12,772 bases of DNA from Candidatus Woesearchaeota archaeon (GTDB taxonomy: Archaea; Nanobdellota; Nanobdellia; Woesearchaeales; ARS49). Under the pieces are notes generated by a model that was not told the origin of the DNA, did not search any database, and saw nothing but the letters and a program-made list of their open reading frames with translations. Of the stretch, positions 1-6,271 are shown piece by piece (the stretch's first letter is position 1; the number at the start of each line of letters is the position of its first letter). The DNA is taken from positions 1 through 12,772 of the forward strand of contig JAHWHC010000032.1 of NCBI GenBank assembly GCA_019323555.1, in the 5' to 3' direction. The position numbers were made by a program, and so were the translations under genes.

Positions 1-486
1 CTGTATGTCAGAGTGAAATTGGTCTTTTGCATTGGGCCGCTGCACTTTAACAACTACTTTCTTTCCATTTCTTAGAACTGCTTTGTGCACCTGTGCTATT
101 GAGGCGCTTCCTATTGGTTTCTTGTCAAATTGCTTGAATACTTTATTCAGCGGTTGCTTTAGTTCATCTTCTACTATTTTTTTGGCTGTTTCATAAGAAA
201 ATGCAGGCATCTTGTCCAGCAGCTTGTTGAACTCATCGCAGTATTCCTGCGGCACCAGGTCAGGTCTTAAGCTTAGCAATTGCCCTAGTTTTACATAAGC
301 TCCCCCTAATTCTTCCATAGATTTGCGAAGTCTTACAGGGATAGAGTCTCTTTTTTGGTATGTTGTTACTCTTTTATGGAACGGCAGGCACCACTTGAAT
401 CCAAATTCTTGAACAAAATATCCCAACCCTTGTTTTACAAGTACATTTGCTATTCTAGAAGCTCTTTTTAGTGATGCATTGTCCAT
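1..486 (-). CDS. UbiB/ABC1 (AarF-type) atypical kinase, N-terminal part, cut by window edge
   Basis: Reading the minus strand from the ATG at 486 gives 162 residues open to the window edge, so the C-terminal kinase lobe is missing. Visible hallmarks of the UbiB/ABC1/COQ8 family are the KxGQ signature KLGQLLSLRPDLVP (residues 66-79), the alanine-rich nucleotide-loop equivalent GSASIAQVHKA (126-136) and the beta-3 lysine in VVVKVQRP (K147). These atypical kinases have ATPase activity and support lipid or quinone metabolism at membranes in bacteria and mitochondria; the archaeal role is not settled. The start is supported by a GAGGAG Shine-Dalgarno just upstream (within 491-500) and a TATA box at 524-533. 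The family is clear; the substrate is unknown. Confidence 0.9.
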   Translation of the reverse strand, partial: MDNASLKRASRIANVLVKQGLGYFVQEFGFKWCLPFHKRVTTYQKRDSIPVRLRKSMEELGGAYVKLGQLLSLRPDLVPQEYCDEFNKLLDKMPAFSYETAKKIVEDELKQPLNKVFKQFDKKPIGSASIAQVHKAVLRNGKKVVVKVQRPNAKDQFHSDIQ

Positions 487-523
487 TTTTCTCCTCTTTT
501 TTATTGTTAATAAATTGCTTCCT

Positions 524-533
524 TATATATATA
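524..533 (-). promoter_or_regulatory. TATA box for the UbiB-family gene
   Basis: TATATATATA on the minus strand, with predicted transcription start near 502. That leaves a leader of about 16 nt, which contains the GAGGAG ribosome binding site. It is back to back with the topA promoter. Confidence 0.6.
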
Positions 534-556
534 GTTTACCCCTTTTTACAAACCTT

Positions 557-564
557 TTTAAATA
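557..564 (+). promoter_or_regulatory. TATA box for topA, leaderless spacing
   Basis: TTTAAATA is centred about 26 bp before the topA ATG at 587. Transcription should start at or next to the start codon, and no Shine-Dalgarno is seen. Confidence 0.65.
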
Positions 565-586
565 AGCCCTAGTTTTTTATAAACTT

Positions 587-2821
587 ATGTATGAACTGAT
601 AATTACAGAAAAGCCAAATGCCAGCAAGAGAATTGCAGAAGCGCTTACAGAAGGAAAGCCGATTAAAGAGAATATCAAGGGAGTTCCATACTACAAAGTA
701 ACTCATAAAGGAAAAGATTTGGTTATTGGATGCGCAGTTGGTCATTTGTTTGGCTTGGCTGAAAAAGAAAAAGCAGGTTTCAAATATCCTGTCTTTGATA
801 TTGAGTGGGTTCCTTCTTTTGAAATATCTAAATCCGCAGATTTCTCAAAAAAATATTATCAGGCCCTGAAAAAGCTTGCAAAAGATGCAAAGTCTTTCAC
901 AGTTGCTTGCGACTATGATGTTGAGGGCGAGGTTATTGGCCTTAATGTTGTGAGATTTATCTGCAACAGGAATGAAGCAAGGCGTATGAAGTTCAGCACT
1001 TTGACAAAGCCTGATGTCATCAAGGCATATGAAGAAGCCTCTCCGCATCTTGATTGGGGCCAGGCAGAAGCAGGAGAGACTAGGCACTTTCTGGATTATT
1101 ATTATGGTATCAATCTTTCAAGAGCCTTGACATCTGCTATTAAGTCTGCCGGCATGTTCAAGATACTGAGCACAGGCCGTGTTCAGGCCCCTGCTTTAAA
1201 GATTGTCGTTGATCGGGAGAAGGAGATTCAGGCCTTCAAGCCGGTTCCTTTTTGGCAGATTGAGCTTAATGGAAAGGCAAAGGAAAAGAGTATTGATGCC
1301 TGGCATAAAGAAGATAAATTCTGGGAAAAGAAAAAAGCAGATGAAGTCATGAAAAAAGTTCAGGGCGAGAAAAAAGCCACTGTTGATTCAGTTGACAAGC
1401 GGGAATTCAAGCAGGCTCCACCGACACCTTTTGACTTAACATCTTTGCAGACAGAAGCATACCGTTGTTTTGGCATACGGCCTAAGGAAACACTCTCTAT
1501 TGCCCAGGATCTTTACACTAATGGATTGATTTCATACCCTAGAACAAGTTCTCAGCAGTTGCCTGCTGCAATCGGTTATGCAAAAATCATCAAAGCACTC
1601 TCAAAGCACAAGGATTACAAGGAATTGTGCAGCAAATTGCTTGCACTGAAGAATTTAACGCCTAATAATGGAAAAAAGACAGATCCTGCACACCCTGCGA
1701 TATACCCCACTGGTGTTTCTGGAAAAGTAGATGGCAGGAATGCAAAGATTTATGATTTGATTGTTAAGAGATTCTTTGCCACTTTTGCAGAAGCTGCAAA
1801 GCGGGAGACCATGACTGCAGAGATTCTTGTGAAGGATGAGCCGTTTATTGCTAAAGGTACAAGGACTATTGAGAAAAATTGGCATGAGTTCTATGCACCA
1901 TATGTCAAGCTTGAAGAGATCGAGCTTCCTAAGCTAGAAAAAGGGAACACAATAGATGTAACAAAGATTACTATGCATGATAAAGAGACTCAGCCCCCTA
2001 AAAGATATACACAATCATCTATCATTAAGGAGCTTGAGAAAAGAGGTCTTGGTACAAAGGCAACACGGGCAGATATTGTTGAGCGGTTGTATTCAAGGAA
2101 TTACATAAAGGGAGAGAGCATTGAAGCTACTGACCTTGGTATTCATATCATTGCCATTCTTGAGAAATATGTTCCTAAGATTGTTGATGAAGCATTGACA
2201 AGACACTTTGAGGAAGACATGGATGAGATCCGTGAAAGAAAGCTTAAGAAAGAGAAAGTGCTGAAAGAGGCAAAAGAAGTTGTCACAGATATTTGCAAAG
2301 AATTTAAGAAAAAAGAGAAGGATATTGGCGAGGGCCTTAAGACCACTTTTACAGAGACTCGTGCTGCTATGCAGACAGTTGGAGAATGCCCCAAGTGTGA
2401 TGGCACTCTTGTGATAAAGAAAGGAAAATTTGGTTTTTTTGTTGCATGCGACAAGTATCCTGAATGCGAAGTTACTTTTAAGCTTCCATCAAATGCTTTG
2501 ATTAAAGTTACTGAAAAGACCTGTGAGCACTGCAAGCACCCGATGGTTCAAGCTATTAGAAGAGGCAAAAAGCCGCAAGAGGTCTGCATTAATCCAGAGT
2601 GCCCTTCAAAGAAAGTTGAAGTGAAGATAGAAGAAGGCAGGAAATGCCCTAAGTGCGGCAAAGGCGAGCTTGTTTTAAGAAAATCTGTTTATGGTGCTTT
2701 TATGGCTTGTAATAAATACCCTAAGTGCAGATACACTGAAAGTCTTGACAGCAATGGCAATGGAAAAAGCAAGGCGGTAAAGAAAAAAAAGAAGAAAAAG
2801 GCTAAGAAGAAGGCCAAATAA
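587..2821 (+). CDS. topA: DNA topoisomerase I, type IA
   Basis: This enzyme relaxes negatively supercoiled DNA through a 5'-phosphotyrosine intermediate. The 744 residues show an N-terminal TOPRIM domain with the catalytic glutamate in IITEKPNA (E8) and the acidic metal motif CDYDVEGE (D109, D111, E113). STGRVQAPAL (195-204) and the active-site tyrosine in LISYPRT (Y317) follow. Three C-terminal zinc ribbons have cysteines at 601/604/621/627, 646/649/667/672 and 687/690/708/714. The protein ends in a lysine-rich tail (about 728-744) likely to contact nucleic acid. Length and layout fit archaeal topoisomerase I; no helicase domain is attached, so it is not reverse gyrase. Start at the first ATG, leaderless from the TATA box at 557-564. 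It ends in tandem TAA TAA stops, followed directly by the next gene. Confidence 0.97.
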   Translation: MYELIITEKPNASKRIAEALTEGKPIKENIKGVPYYKVTHKGKDLVIGCAVGHLFGLAEKEKAGFKYPVFDIEWVPSFEISKSADFSKKYYQALKKLAKDAKSFTVACDYDVEGEVIGLNVVRFICNRNEARRMKFSTLTKPDVIKAYEEASPHLDWGQAEAGETRHFLDYYYGINLSRALTSAIKSAGMFKILSTGRVQAPALKIVVDREKEIQAFKPVPFWQIELNGKAKEKSIDAWHKEDKFWEKKKADEVMKKVQGEKKATVDSVDKREFKQAPPTPFDLTSLQTEAYRCFGIRPKETLSIAQDLYTNGLISYPRTSSQQLPAAIGYAKIIKALSKHKDYKELCSKLLALKNLTPNNGKKTDPAHPAIYPTGVSGKVDGRNAKIYDLIVKRFFATFAEAAKRETMTAEILVKDEPFIAKGTRTIEKNWHEFYAPYVKLEEIELPKLEKGNTIDVTKITMHDKETQPPKRYTQSSIIKELEKRGLGTKATRADIVERLYSRNYIKGESIEATDLGIHIIAILEKYVPKIVDEALTRHFEEDMDEIRERKLKKEKVLKEAKEVVTDICKEFKKKEKDIGEGLKTTFTETRAAMQTVGECPKCDGTLVIKKGKFGFFVACDKYPECEVTFKLPSNALIKVTEKTCEHCKHPMVQAIRRGKKPQEVCINPECPSKKVEVKIEEGRKCPKCGKGELVLRKSVYGAFMACNKYPKCRYTESLDSNGNGKSKAVKKKKKKKAKKKAK

Positions 2822-2824
2822 TAA

Positions 2825-3541
2825 ATGAAAAACCCACTCCTTATTTCAACAGGCAATTTCTGGGACGGCAAAAATCCTTTAGATAATATTGAAGCAATTA
2901 AAAAGATAAGACAGCTTAATGTTGCTGGAATAGAGCTTACTTTTGCAGATCCCGAGCTTCTAATCGGTTTTTACAGCAATGATGTGAGAAATCTGTTGCA
3001 GAAATTCAAGATTGTTGGCATGCACATGCCAGGCATGAAATACCAAAGAAATGACAAGACAAAGAACATCATCAAAAAATGCTATTGTTTATATCAATTA
3101 ATTAATGCAGATTACGCAAATATTCACATGCACTGGATCAAGGATCACACCTTGTTCAAGGGCACTAGGTGGAATGTTGTTATAGAGAATGGCGGCTCAA
3201 AGCATGGTTATCTTGTAAAGGATATGCAGGAGTTTCTTAAGAAGAATAGGAGATTCAAGATGATTCTTGATGTAAACCATGCTTATGAAAGCGGTGAAAT
3301 CGGGGAGTATGTGAAGAAATTAAAGAACAAGATTTATGCAGTTCATCTTGGCGGTGGCGAGATTCCAGGCAAGCATGGTCACAAATTGCTTCACAAGGCC
3401 CCTGAAGAATACATTAAAAGTTGTGAGCCTATTAAAAAATTGGACTGCCCTATTGTTATTGAGTCTAATTGGGGCAATAATACTGAATTAATGAAAAAAG
3501 AACTTACTTTTGTGAGAAACTGGTTAAAGCAAAAATCATAA
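2825..3541 (+). CDS. TIM-barrel protein of the endonuclease IV / xylose isomerase-like (AP2EC) superfamily
   Basis: The 238-residue protein has alternating beta/alpha segments ending in metal-ligand motifs typical of the AP endonuclease 2 / sugar phosphate isomerase fold: IELTF (E37), MHMPG (H67), NIHMHW (H101, H103), VVIENGG (E121), ILDVNHA (D149, H152), AVHLGGG (H174), KHGHKLLH (H184, H186) and IVIESNW (E213). This order parallels most of the nine trinuclear-zinc ligands of endonuclease IV, whereas simple sugar epimerases usually keep only about four. The reaction (AP-site cleavage or sugar isomerisation) cannot be decided from sequence. It starts 3 nt after the topA stop, so it is very likely cotranscribed with topA; a purine-rich AAGAAGG in the topA end may serve as ribosome binding site. 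Confidence 0.8.
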   Translation: MKNPLLISTGNFWDGKNPLDNIEAIKKIRQLNVAGIELTFADPELLIGFYSNDVRNLLQKFKIVGMHMPGMKYQRNDKTKNIIKKCYCLYQLINADYANIHMHWIKDHTLFKGTRWNVVIENGGSKHGYLVKDMQEFLKKNRRFKMILDVNHAYESGEIGEYVKKLKNKIYAVHLGGGEIPGKHGHKLLHKAPEEYIKSCEPIKKLDCPIVIESNWGNNTELMKKELTFVRNWLKQKS

Positions 3542-3543
3542 AA

Positions 3544-3551
3544 TATATATA
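3544..3551 (+). promoter_or_regulatory. TATA box for the S16 protease gene, leaderless spacing
   Basis: TATATATA directly downstream of the preceding stop codon, centred about 25 bp before the ATG at 3572. No Shine-Dalgarno is visible. Confidence 0.6.
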
Positions 3552-3571
3552 CTATCCTTCTGTCTTGCTCT

Positions 3572-5296
3572 ATGATGAAAAAGAATGTGGTCTTATTTGC
3601 TTCACTATTATTAATAGTATTAGCTCCTATTGTGTATTCTGCTCCAGAGATGCACGGCAGCACAAAACTGCTTGCTTTGCTGAATAAAGAAGGAACACAG
3701 TATGGTGCTTCTGCAACACTGGACCTGGATATTCAGCCTGGAAAAAACAGGGTTTTTCTAGAGACCTTCCCGCTTACACAGTTAACTACGCAGGTCAGCA
3801 TGCGTTTTGCTCAGCAGATTGCTTGTGATCAGATCGATATTGATTGTTCTGACTATGATTTTTTCTACACAATTAAATCACTTCCTGGTGTTGTTGGAGG
3901 CCCTAGCGCAGGTGCTTCTGCAGCTGTCTTGACAGCTTCCTTGCTTCTGGATCAAGAGATGAAAAAAGATGTCGCAGTAACAGGGACTATTAATTCAGGA
4001 GGCACAATAGGCGCTGTTGGAGGGCTTAAAGGAAAAATCAAAGCTGCTTCTGAAAATGGAATAAAGCACGTCTTGATTCCTAAAGGGACAAGAATGTATG
4101 CAGAGGAGGAAGCGGAAGTCGTAGATGTAAAGACAGAATCTGAGGATAATGAAACAAATGAGACTTTTGAGATTAATCAATCAAACAAATTAGATCTCAT
4201 CGAGTATGGAAAGAACCTTTCTGTGAATGTTACAGAGGTTGCCACGCTTTCAGAGGCTCTGGAGATATTTACAGGTTACAAAATTAAAGAGCCTGCCGGT
4301 GATTTTATTATTGATCCTGCCTATAAAGCAACCATGAAAGATGTTGCTATTGATTTATGCTCGAGAAATCAGAATATAACCAAGCAACTGGCGGTCCTGC
4401 GTGAAAAATTGGGAAAAAACGTTTCTGAAAAAGAGACCAAGGCGCTTAATTACTCTGAAAAAAGCAAGGAGTCTTTTGATTTGGGGGAATATTACAGTGC
4501 AGCGTCTTATTGTTTCAGGTCTAGTGTAAGTTTAAAGCAATCTATTTTTAAGCTATCTAATCTCACAAAAGAAGATGTTGAAAATCAAGCAAAAATTCTT
4601 GAAGAAGCTGCAGATGCATTTGATAAAAAGATAAACAATACAAAGATGAATACCATAACAGCTCTTCAGACAATGATGGCTGTTAAAGAGCGTCTTCAAG
4701 AGTCGCGCGATGCTATTAAAGAGGCTCTAGAGGCAGACAAGCTGAACAAATCTACAGATATGATTGCGTATGCAGAAGAAAGATTGCACTCTGCAAAAAC
4801 CTGGAGCAAATTTTTTAATGGTGATAAGAATGAATTTGAGTTAGATAAAACACATTTAAAGAATACTTGTCAGAGCAAGATTAATGAAGCCGAAGAAAGA
4901 TACAATTATATCCGTTCTGTTCTCCCAAACTTAAAGCTGGTGGCTCGCAAAGAGATGGATAAAGCATATGAAGATTTAGATGGCGGCAGGTATGTAGATT
5001 GTCTGTATCAGGCAATTAAGTTAAAGTCTGAGATTGATGTTGTTTTGGGAGTTATTGGTGTGGAGGATGAGGAACTGGGGGAATTGATTGATCTTAAGCT
5101 GGGCATTGTTAAAAAGAGCTTGATAAAGGCAGAACAAAAAGGGATATTTCCAATAATCAGTTATTCTTATTATGAATACGCTAATTCACTTAAGGAAAAA
5201 GACAAGTTCTCTGCATTGTTGTTCACAGAATATGCCCTGGAATTCGCCAATTTAGACGTATATTTTCCTAAAAAAGAACTATTCAGGATATTTTAA
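3572..5296 (+). CDS. Exported Lon-like (family S16) serine protease without AAA+ domain
   Basis: The 574 residues begin with a signal peptide or membrane anchor (KK, then a hydrophobic stretch about 6-22, possible cleavage near YSA). A Lon proteolytic domain follows at about 28-245. The catalytic serine lies in GGPSAGAS (S112) and the lysine in GGLKGKIKAA (K155). Their 43-residue spacing equals the Ser/Lys dyad spacing of Lon (679/722 in E. coli). The domain ends with TLSEALEIFTGY. No Walker motifs are present, so it cannot be a classical ATP-driven Lon. Residues about 255-574 are predominantly charged and helical, possibly TPR- or coiled-coil-like, with no second membrane segment. It probably acts outside the membrane on unfolded or small substrates (inference). 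Start: first of two ATGs, placed by the TATA box at 3544-3551. Confidence 0.88.
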   Translation: MMKKNVVLFASLLLIVLAPIVYSAPEMHGSTKLLALLNKEGTQYGASATLDLDIQPGKNRVFLETFPLTQLTTQVSMRFAQQIACDQIDIDCSDYDFFYTIKSLPGVVGGPSAGASAAVLTASLLLDQEMKKDVAVTGTINSGGTIGAVGGLKGKIKAASENGIKHVLIPKGTRMYAEEEAEVVDVKTESEDNETNETFEINQSNKLDLIEYGKNLSVNVTEVATLSEALEIFTGYKIKEPAGDFIIDPAYKATMKDVAIDLCSRNQNITKQLAVLREKLGKNVSEKETKALNYSEKSKESFDLGEYYSAASYCFRSSVSLKQSIFKLSNLTKEDVENQAKILEEAADAFDKKINNTKMNTITALQTMMAVKERLQESRDAIKEALEADKLNKSTDMIAYAEERLHSAKTWSKFFNGDKNEFELDKTHLKNTCQSKINEAEERYNYIRSVLPNLKLVARKEMDKAYEDLDGGRYVDCLYQAIKLKSEIDVVLGVIGVEDEELGELIDLKLGIVKKSLIKAEQKGIFPIISYSYYEYANSLKEKDKFSALLFTEYALEFANLDVYFPKKELFRIF

Positions 5297-5313
5297 AAAG
5301 AGTAGATAGAAAA

Positions 5314-5433
5314 ATGCTGTTAGTGTTTTTCCTGGGTTTATTTGCAGGAATTCTTCTGATGTGGTCCACAAAAAAGGAGCATAAAACCCTGCAAACGTCT
5401 CCGAAGAAACGTTTGCGAGGGAAAAAGAGGTGA
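5314..5433 (+). CDS. Possible 39-residue membrane microprotein
   Basis: ATG at 5314, 17 nt after the protease stop, opens 39 codons ending in TGA at 5431. The product has one strongly hydrophobic segment (about residues 1-17, LLVFFLGLFAGILLMW) and then a very basic tail ending GKKR, a layout of a single-pass peptide with a cytoplasmic basic tail. A weak AAAAGAG lies upstream, and a plus-strand terminator follows the stop closely (5445-5466). Against it, the last third is encoded by one copy of the repeated hairpin module. The hydrophobic run could also be chance in AT-rich DNA. No family recognised. Confidence 0.35.
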   Translation: MLLVFFLGLFAGILLMWSTKKEHKTLQTSPKKRLRGKKR

Positions 5434-5434
5434 T
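5381..5434 (-). repeat. Hairpin module copy B
   Basis: Minus-strand order: AUCACCUCUUUUU (5434-5422), CCC, an 11-bp stem (5406-5416 with 5391-5401) closed by UUCG (5402-5405), GGG and UUUUAU. The stem differs in sequence and length from copy A (GCAAACGU versus GCAGAUCU) while pairing is kept, with one G-U wobble. Confidence 0.75.
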
Positions 5435-5444
5435 CGTTTATATC

Positions 5445-5466
5445 GCCTGTATTTTGCAGGCTTTTT
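5445..5466 (+). terminator. Plus-strand hairpin and T-run
   Basis: GCCTG (5445-5449) pairs with CAGGC (5457-5461) around a 7-nt loop and is followed at once by TTTTT. It is well placed to end transcripts of the protease gene and the putative 39-residue ORF. Confidence 0.5.
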
Positions 5467-5467
5467 G

Positions 5468-5481
5468 AATCACTTGTGATT
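5468..5481. repeat. Short inverted repeat AATCAC-TT-GTGATT
   Basis: A perfect 6-bp inverted repeat with a 2-nt centre, lying between the two hairpin modules. The 2-nt loop is too tight for a full hairpin, so it is either a protein-binding palindrome or an alternative pairing partner of the AAUCACCUC tract in module A. Confidence 0.4.
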
Positions 5482-5493
5482 TCTGGGTTGATT

Positions 5494-5544
5494 ATAAAAC
5501 CCTTGCAGATCTCCGAAGAGATCTGCTCGGGAAAAAGAGGTGAT
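5494..5544 (-). repeat. Hairpin module copy A
   Basis: Minus-strand order: AUCACCUCUUUUU (5544-5532), CCC (5531-5529), a perfect 9-bp stem (5518-5526 with 5505-5513) closed by UUCG (5514-5517), GGG (5502-5500) and UUUUAU. The single-stranded parts are nearly identical to copy B, while the stem bases differ in a compensated way. Confidence 0.75.
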
Positions 5545-5594
5545 TATGAATGGAATTGCCGTGCAATCCTGAATTGATAATAAGTTTTAAGCAC
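5544..5594 (-). CDS. Possible 16-residue leader peptide
   Basis: On the minus strand, a GGGAGG ribosome binding site (5600-5605) stands 5 nt before a GTG at 5594 that opens 16 codons. The stop TAA ends at 5544, the first base of module A. The spacing is good and no other good ribosome binding site exists in the RNA. A 16-codon frame is easily chance, and the tetraloop modules do not need it. No typical amino-acid-run attenuator signal is seen. Confidence 0.22.
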   Translation of the reverse strand: MLKTYYQFRIARQFHS

Positions 5595-5644
5595 GAAAAC
5601 CTCCCTTTAACCCAACTGTTACTACTCCAATATAGTACTTATAG

Positions 5645-5652
5645 TATATAAA
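5645..5652 (-). promoter_or_regulatory. TATA box driving the minus-strand RNA
   Basis: On the minus strand, CGAAAGC followed by TTTATATA resembles a purine-rich BRE plus TATA, one of the best promoter matches in the window. The start is predicted near 5622. It points away from the gene at 5724, and no coding gene lies downstream until the antisense of the protease. Confidence 0.6.
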
Positions 5653-5669
5653 GCTTTCGGTTTAGGAGC

Positions 5670-5679
5670 ACTCTAGAGT
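5670..5679. promoter_or_regulatory. Possible operator: palindrome ACTCTAGAGT between divergent promoters
   Basis: A perfect 10-bp palindrome sits between the minus TATA (5645-5652) and the plus TATA (5694-5701). A second palindrome with the same CTCTAGAG core (TGCTCTAGAGCA, 5739-5750) lies inside the next gene, 70 bp away centre to centre. No matching regulator is seen nearby. Confidence 0.3.
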
Positions 5680-5693
5680 AGTCATAAAACATA

Positions 5694-5701
5694 TTTATAA
5701 A
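5694..5701 (+). promoter_or_regulatory. TATA box for the thiolation-like gene, leaderless spacing
   Basis: TTTATAAA centred about 26 bp before the ATG at 5724. Confidence 0.65.
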
Positions 5702-5723
5702 GGGAGCCTCTTTTCTGCCTTAT

Positions 5724-6269
5724 ATGAAGTGTATAAAGTGCTCTAGAGCATCAAAAATAGACTTAAAGCACCTAGGCGGCGCCCTCTGCCCTGCTTGTTT
5801 TGCAGAAGTTATTGAAAAAAGGGTTAGAAAGAGCCTCCGGGACAATAAATGGCTCAAGCCTGCAGACAAGATCGCATATATAGACGATGGAACCCTGCAG
5901 TCAAAAGCAGGCATTTGTTTGATTAAAGCGATATTCCAGAATCAACCGTTTAATATTGATTTTAAAAAAGGAGAAATTAAGTCAGCTGAAAAGCTCGCCA
6001 AAGGCTACACTAAAGTGATAATTCCTTGGAATATGGATGACGAGGTTACGCAGTTTCTTGATGCCCTCTTTAATTCAAAAAAAGTGCCTAAAACAAAGCA
6101 TATCAAACTCTTGCTTAATGTCTCTGACGAAGAGATTGCTTTTTTTGCTGAGCTCAAGAAAATCAAGGGCAAAAGCAAGGCAAAGACAAGGCTTGGTGAG
6201 ATGCTGGATAATCTGGAAAAAAGATATCCTGGTTCTAAATTTGGGCTTCTTCGCTCTATTCTACCTTAA
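5724..6269 (+). CDS. Degenerate TtuA/Ncs6-Ncs2-like tRNA-thiolation family protein
   Basis: The 181 residues look like a shortened, catalytically degenerate member of the adenine-nucleotide alpha-hydrolase group that thiolates tRNA wobble or T-loop uridine (TtuA/NcsA/Ctu). The N-terminal zinc ribbon has C3, C6, C22 and C25, followed by a basic helix (EKRVRKSL). Where the PP-loop SGGxDS should lie there is only IDDGTLQS (about 53-60). IIPWNMDDEVTQFLDALF (99-116) mirrors the conserved GHNxDDE helix. NVSDEEIAFFAELK and RYPGSKFGLLRSI match the family C-terminus. The C-terminal zinc finger is missing, and about a third of the usual length is gone. By analogy with Ncs2/Ctu2 it may be a non-catalytic partner of a true Ncs6 elsewhere (inference). 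Start fixed by the leaderless TATA spacing. Confidence 0.68.
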   Translation: MKCIKCSRASKIDLKHLGGALCPACFAEVIEKRVRKSLRDNKWLKPADKIAYIDDGTLQSKAGICLIKAIFQNQPFNIDFKKGEIKSAEKLAKGYTKVIIPWNMDDEVTQFLDALFNSKKVPKTKHIKLLLNVSDEEIAFFAELKKIKGKSKAKTRLGEMLDNLEKRYPGSKFGLLRSILP

Positions 6270-6271
6270 CA

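Larger units (their letters stand above)
5381..5622 (-). ncRNA. Predicted structured RNA with two anti-Shine-Dalgarno / UUCG-hairpin modules
   Basis: A well-formed minus-strand promoter (5645-5652) with no large minus-strand gene downstream points to an RNA of roughly 240 nt. It contains two similar modules (5494-5544 and 5381-5434), each AUCACCUCUUUUU-CCC, a GC-ended hairpin with a UUCG loop, GGG and UUUUAU. Between them lie two further hairpins, AAUCAC/GUGAUU (5468-5481) and GCCUG/CAGGC (5445-5461). The minus strand is favoured as the RNA strand for three reasons: the loop reads C(UUCG)G, the one stem mismatch becomes a G-U wobble, and the hairpins are followed by U-runs. Function is unknown. 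AUCACCUC matches the 16S rRNA 3' end, so the RNA could base-pair with Shine-Dalgarno sites (inference). It could instead be a tandem attenuator. Confidence 0.5.

Noticed and set aside
2143..2871. Long antisense frames opposite the topA 3' end
   Set aside because: They are Phe/Ser-rich translations of the lysine-rich topA coding strand, with no ribosome binding site or family signal.
5381..5544. CRISPR array or insertion-sequence ends
   Set aside because: Only two imperfect copies with non-identical stems, no equal-length spacers, no transposase and no target duplication.
5532..5572. Plus-strand GAGGTGATT-ATG in module A as a real gene start
   Set aside because: The frame stops after 8 codons, and the matching site in module B has no start codon behind it; the conservation is better explained by the minus-strand RNA.
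5541..5580. C/D box small RNA (GTGATTA box C-like, CTGA box D-like)
   Set aside because: Box C has a mismatch, no C'/D' pair is found and there is no terminal stem.
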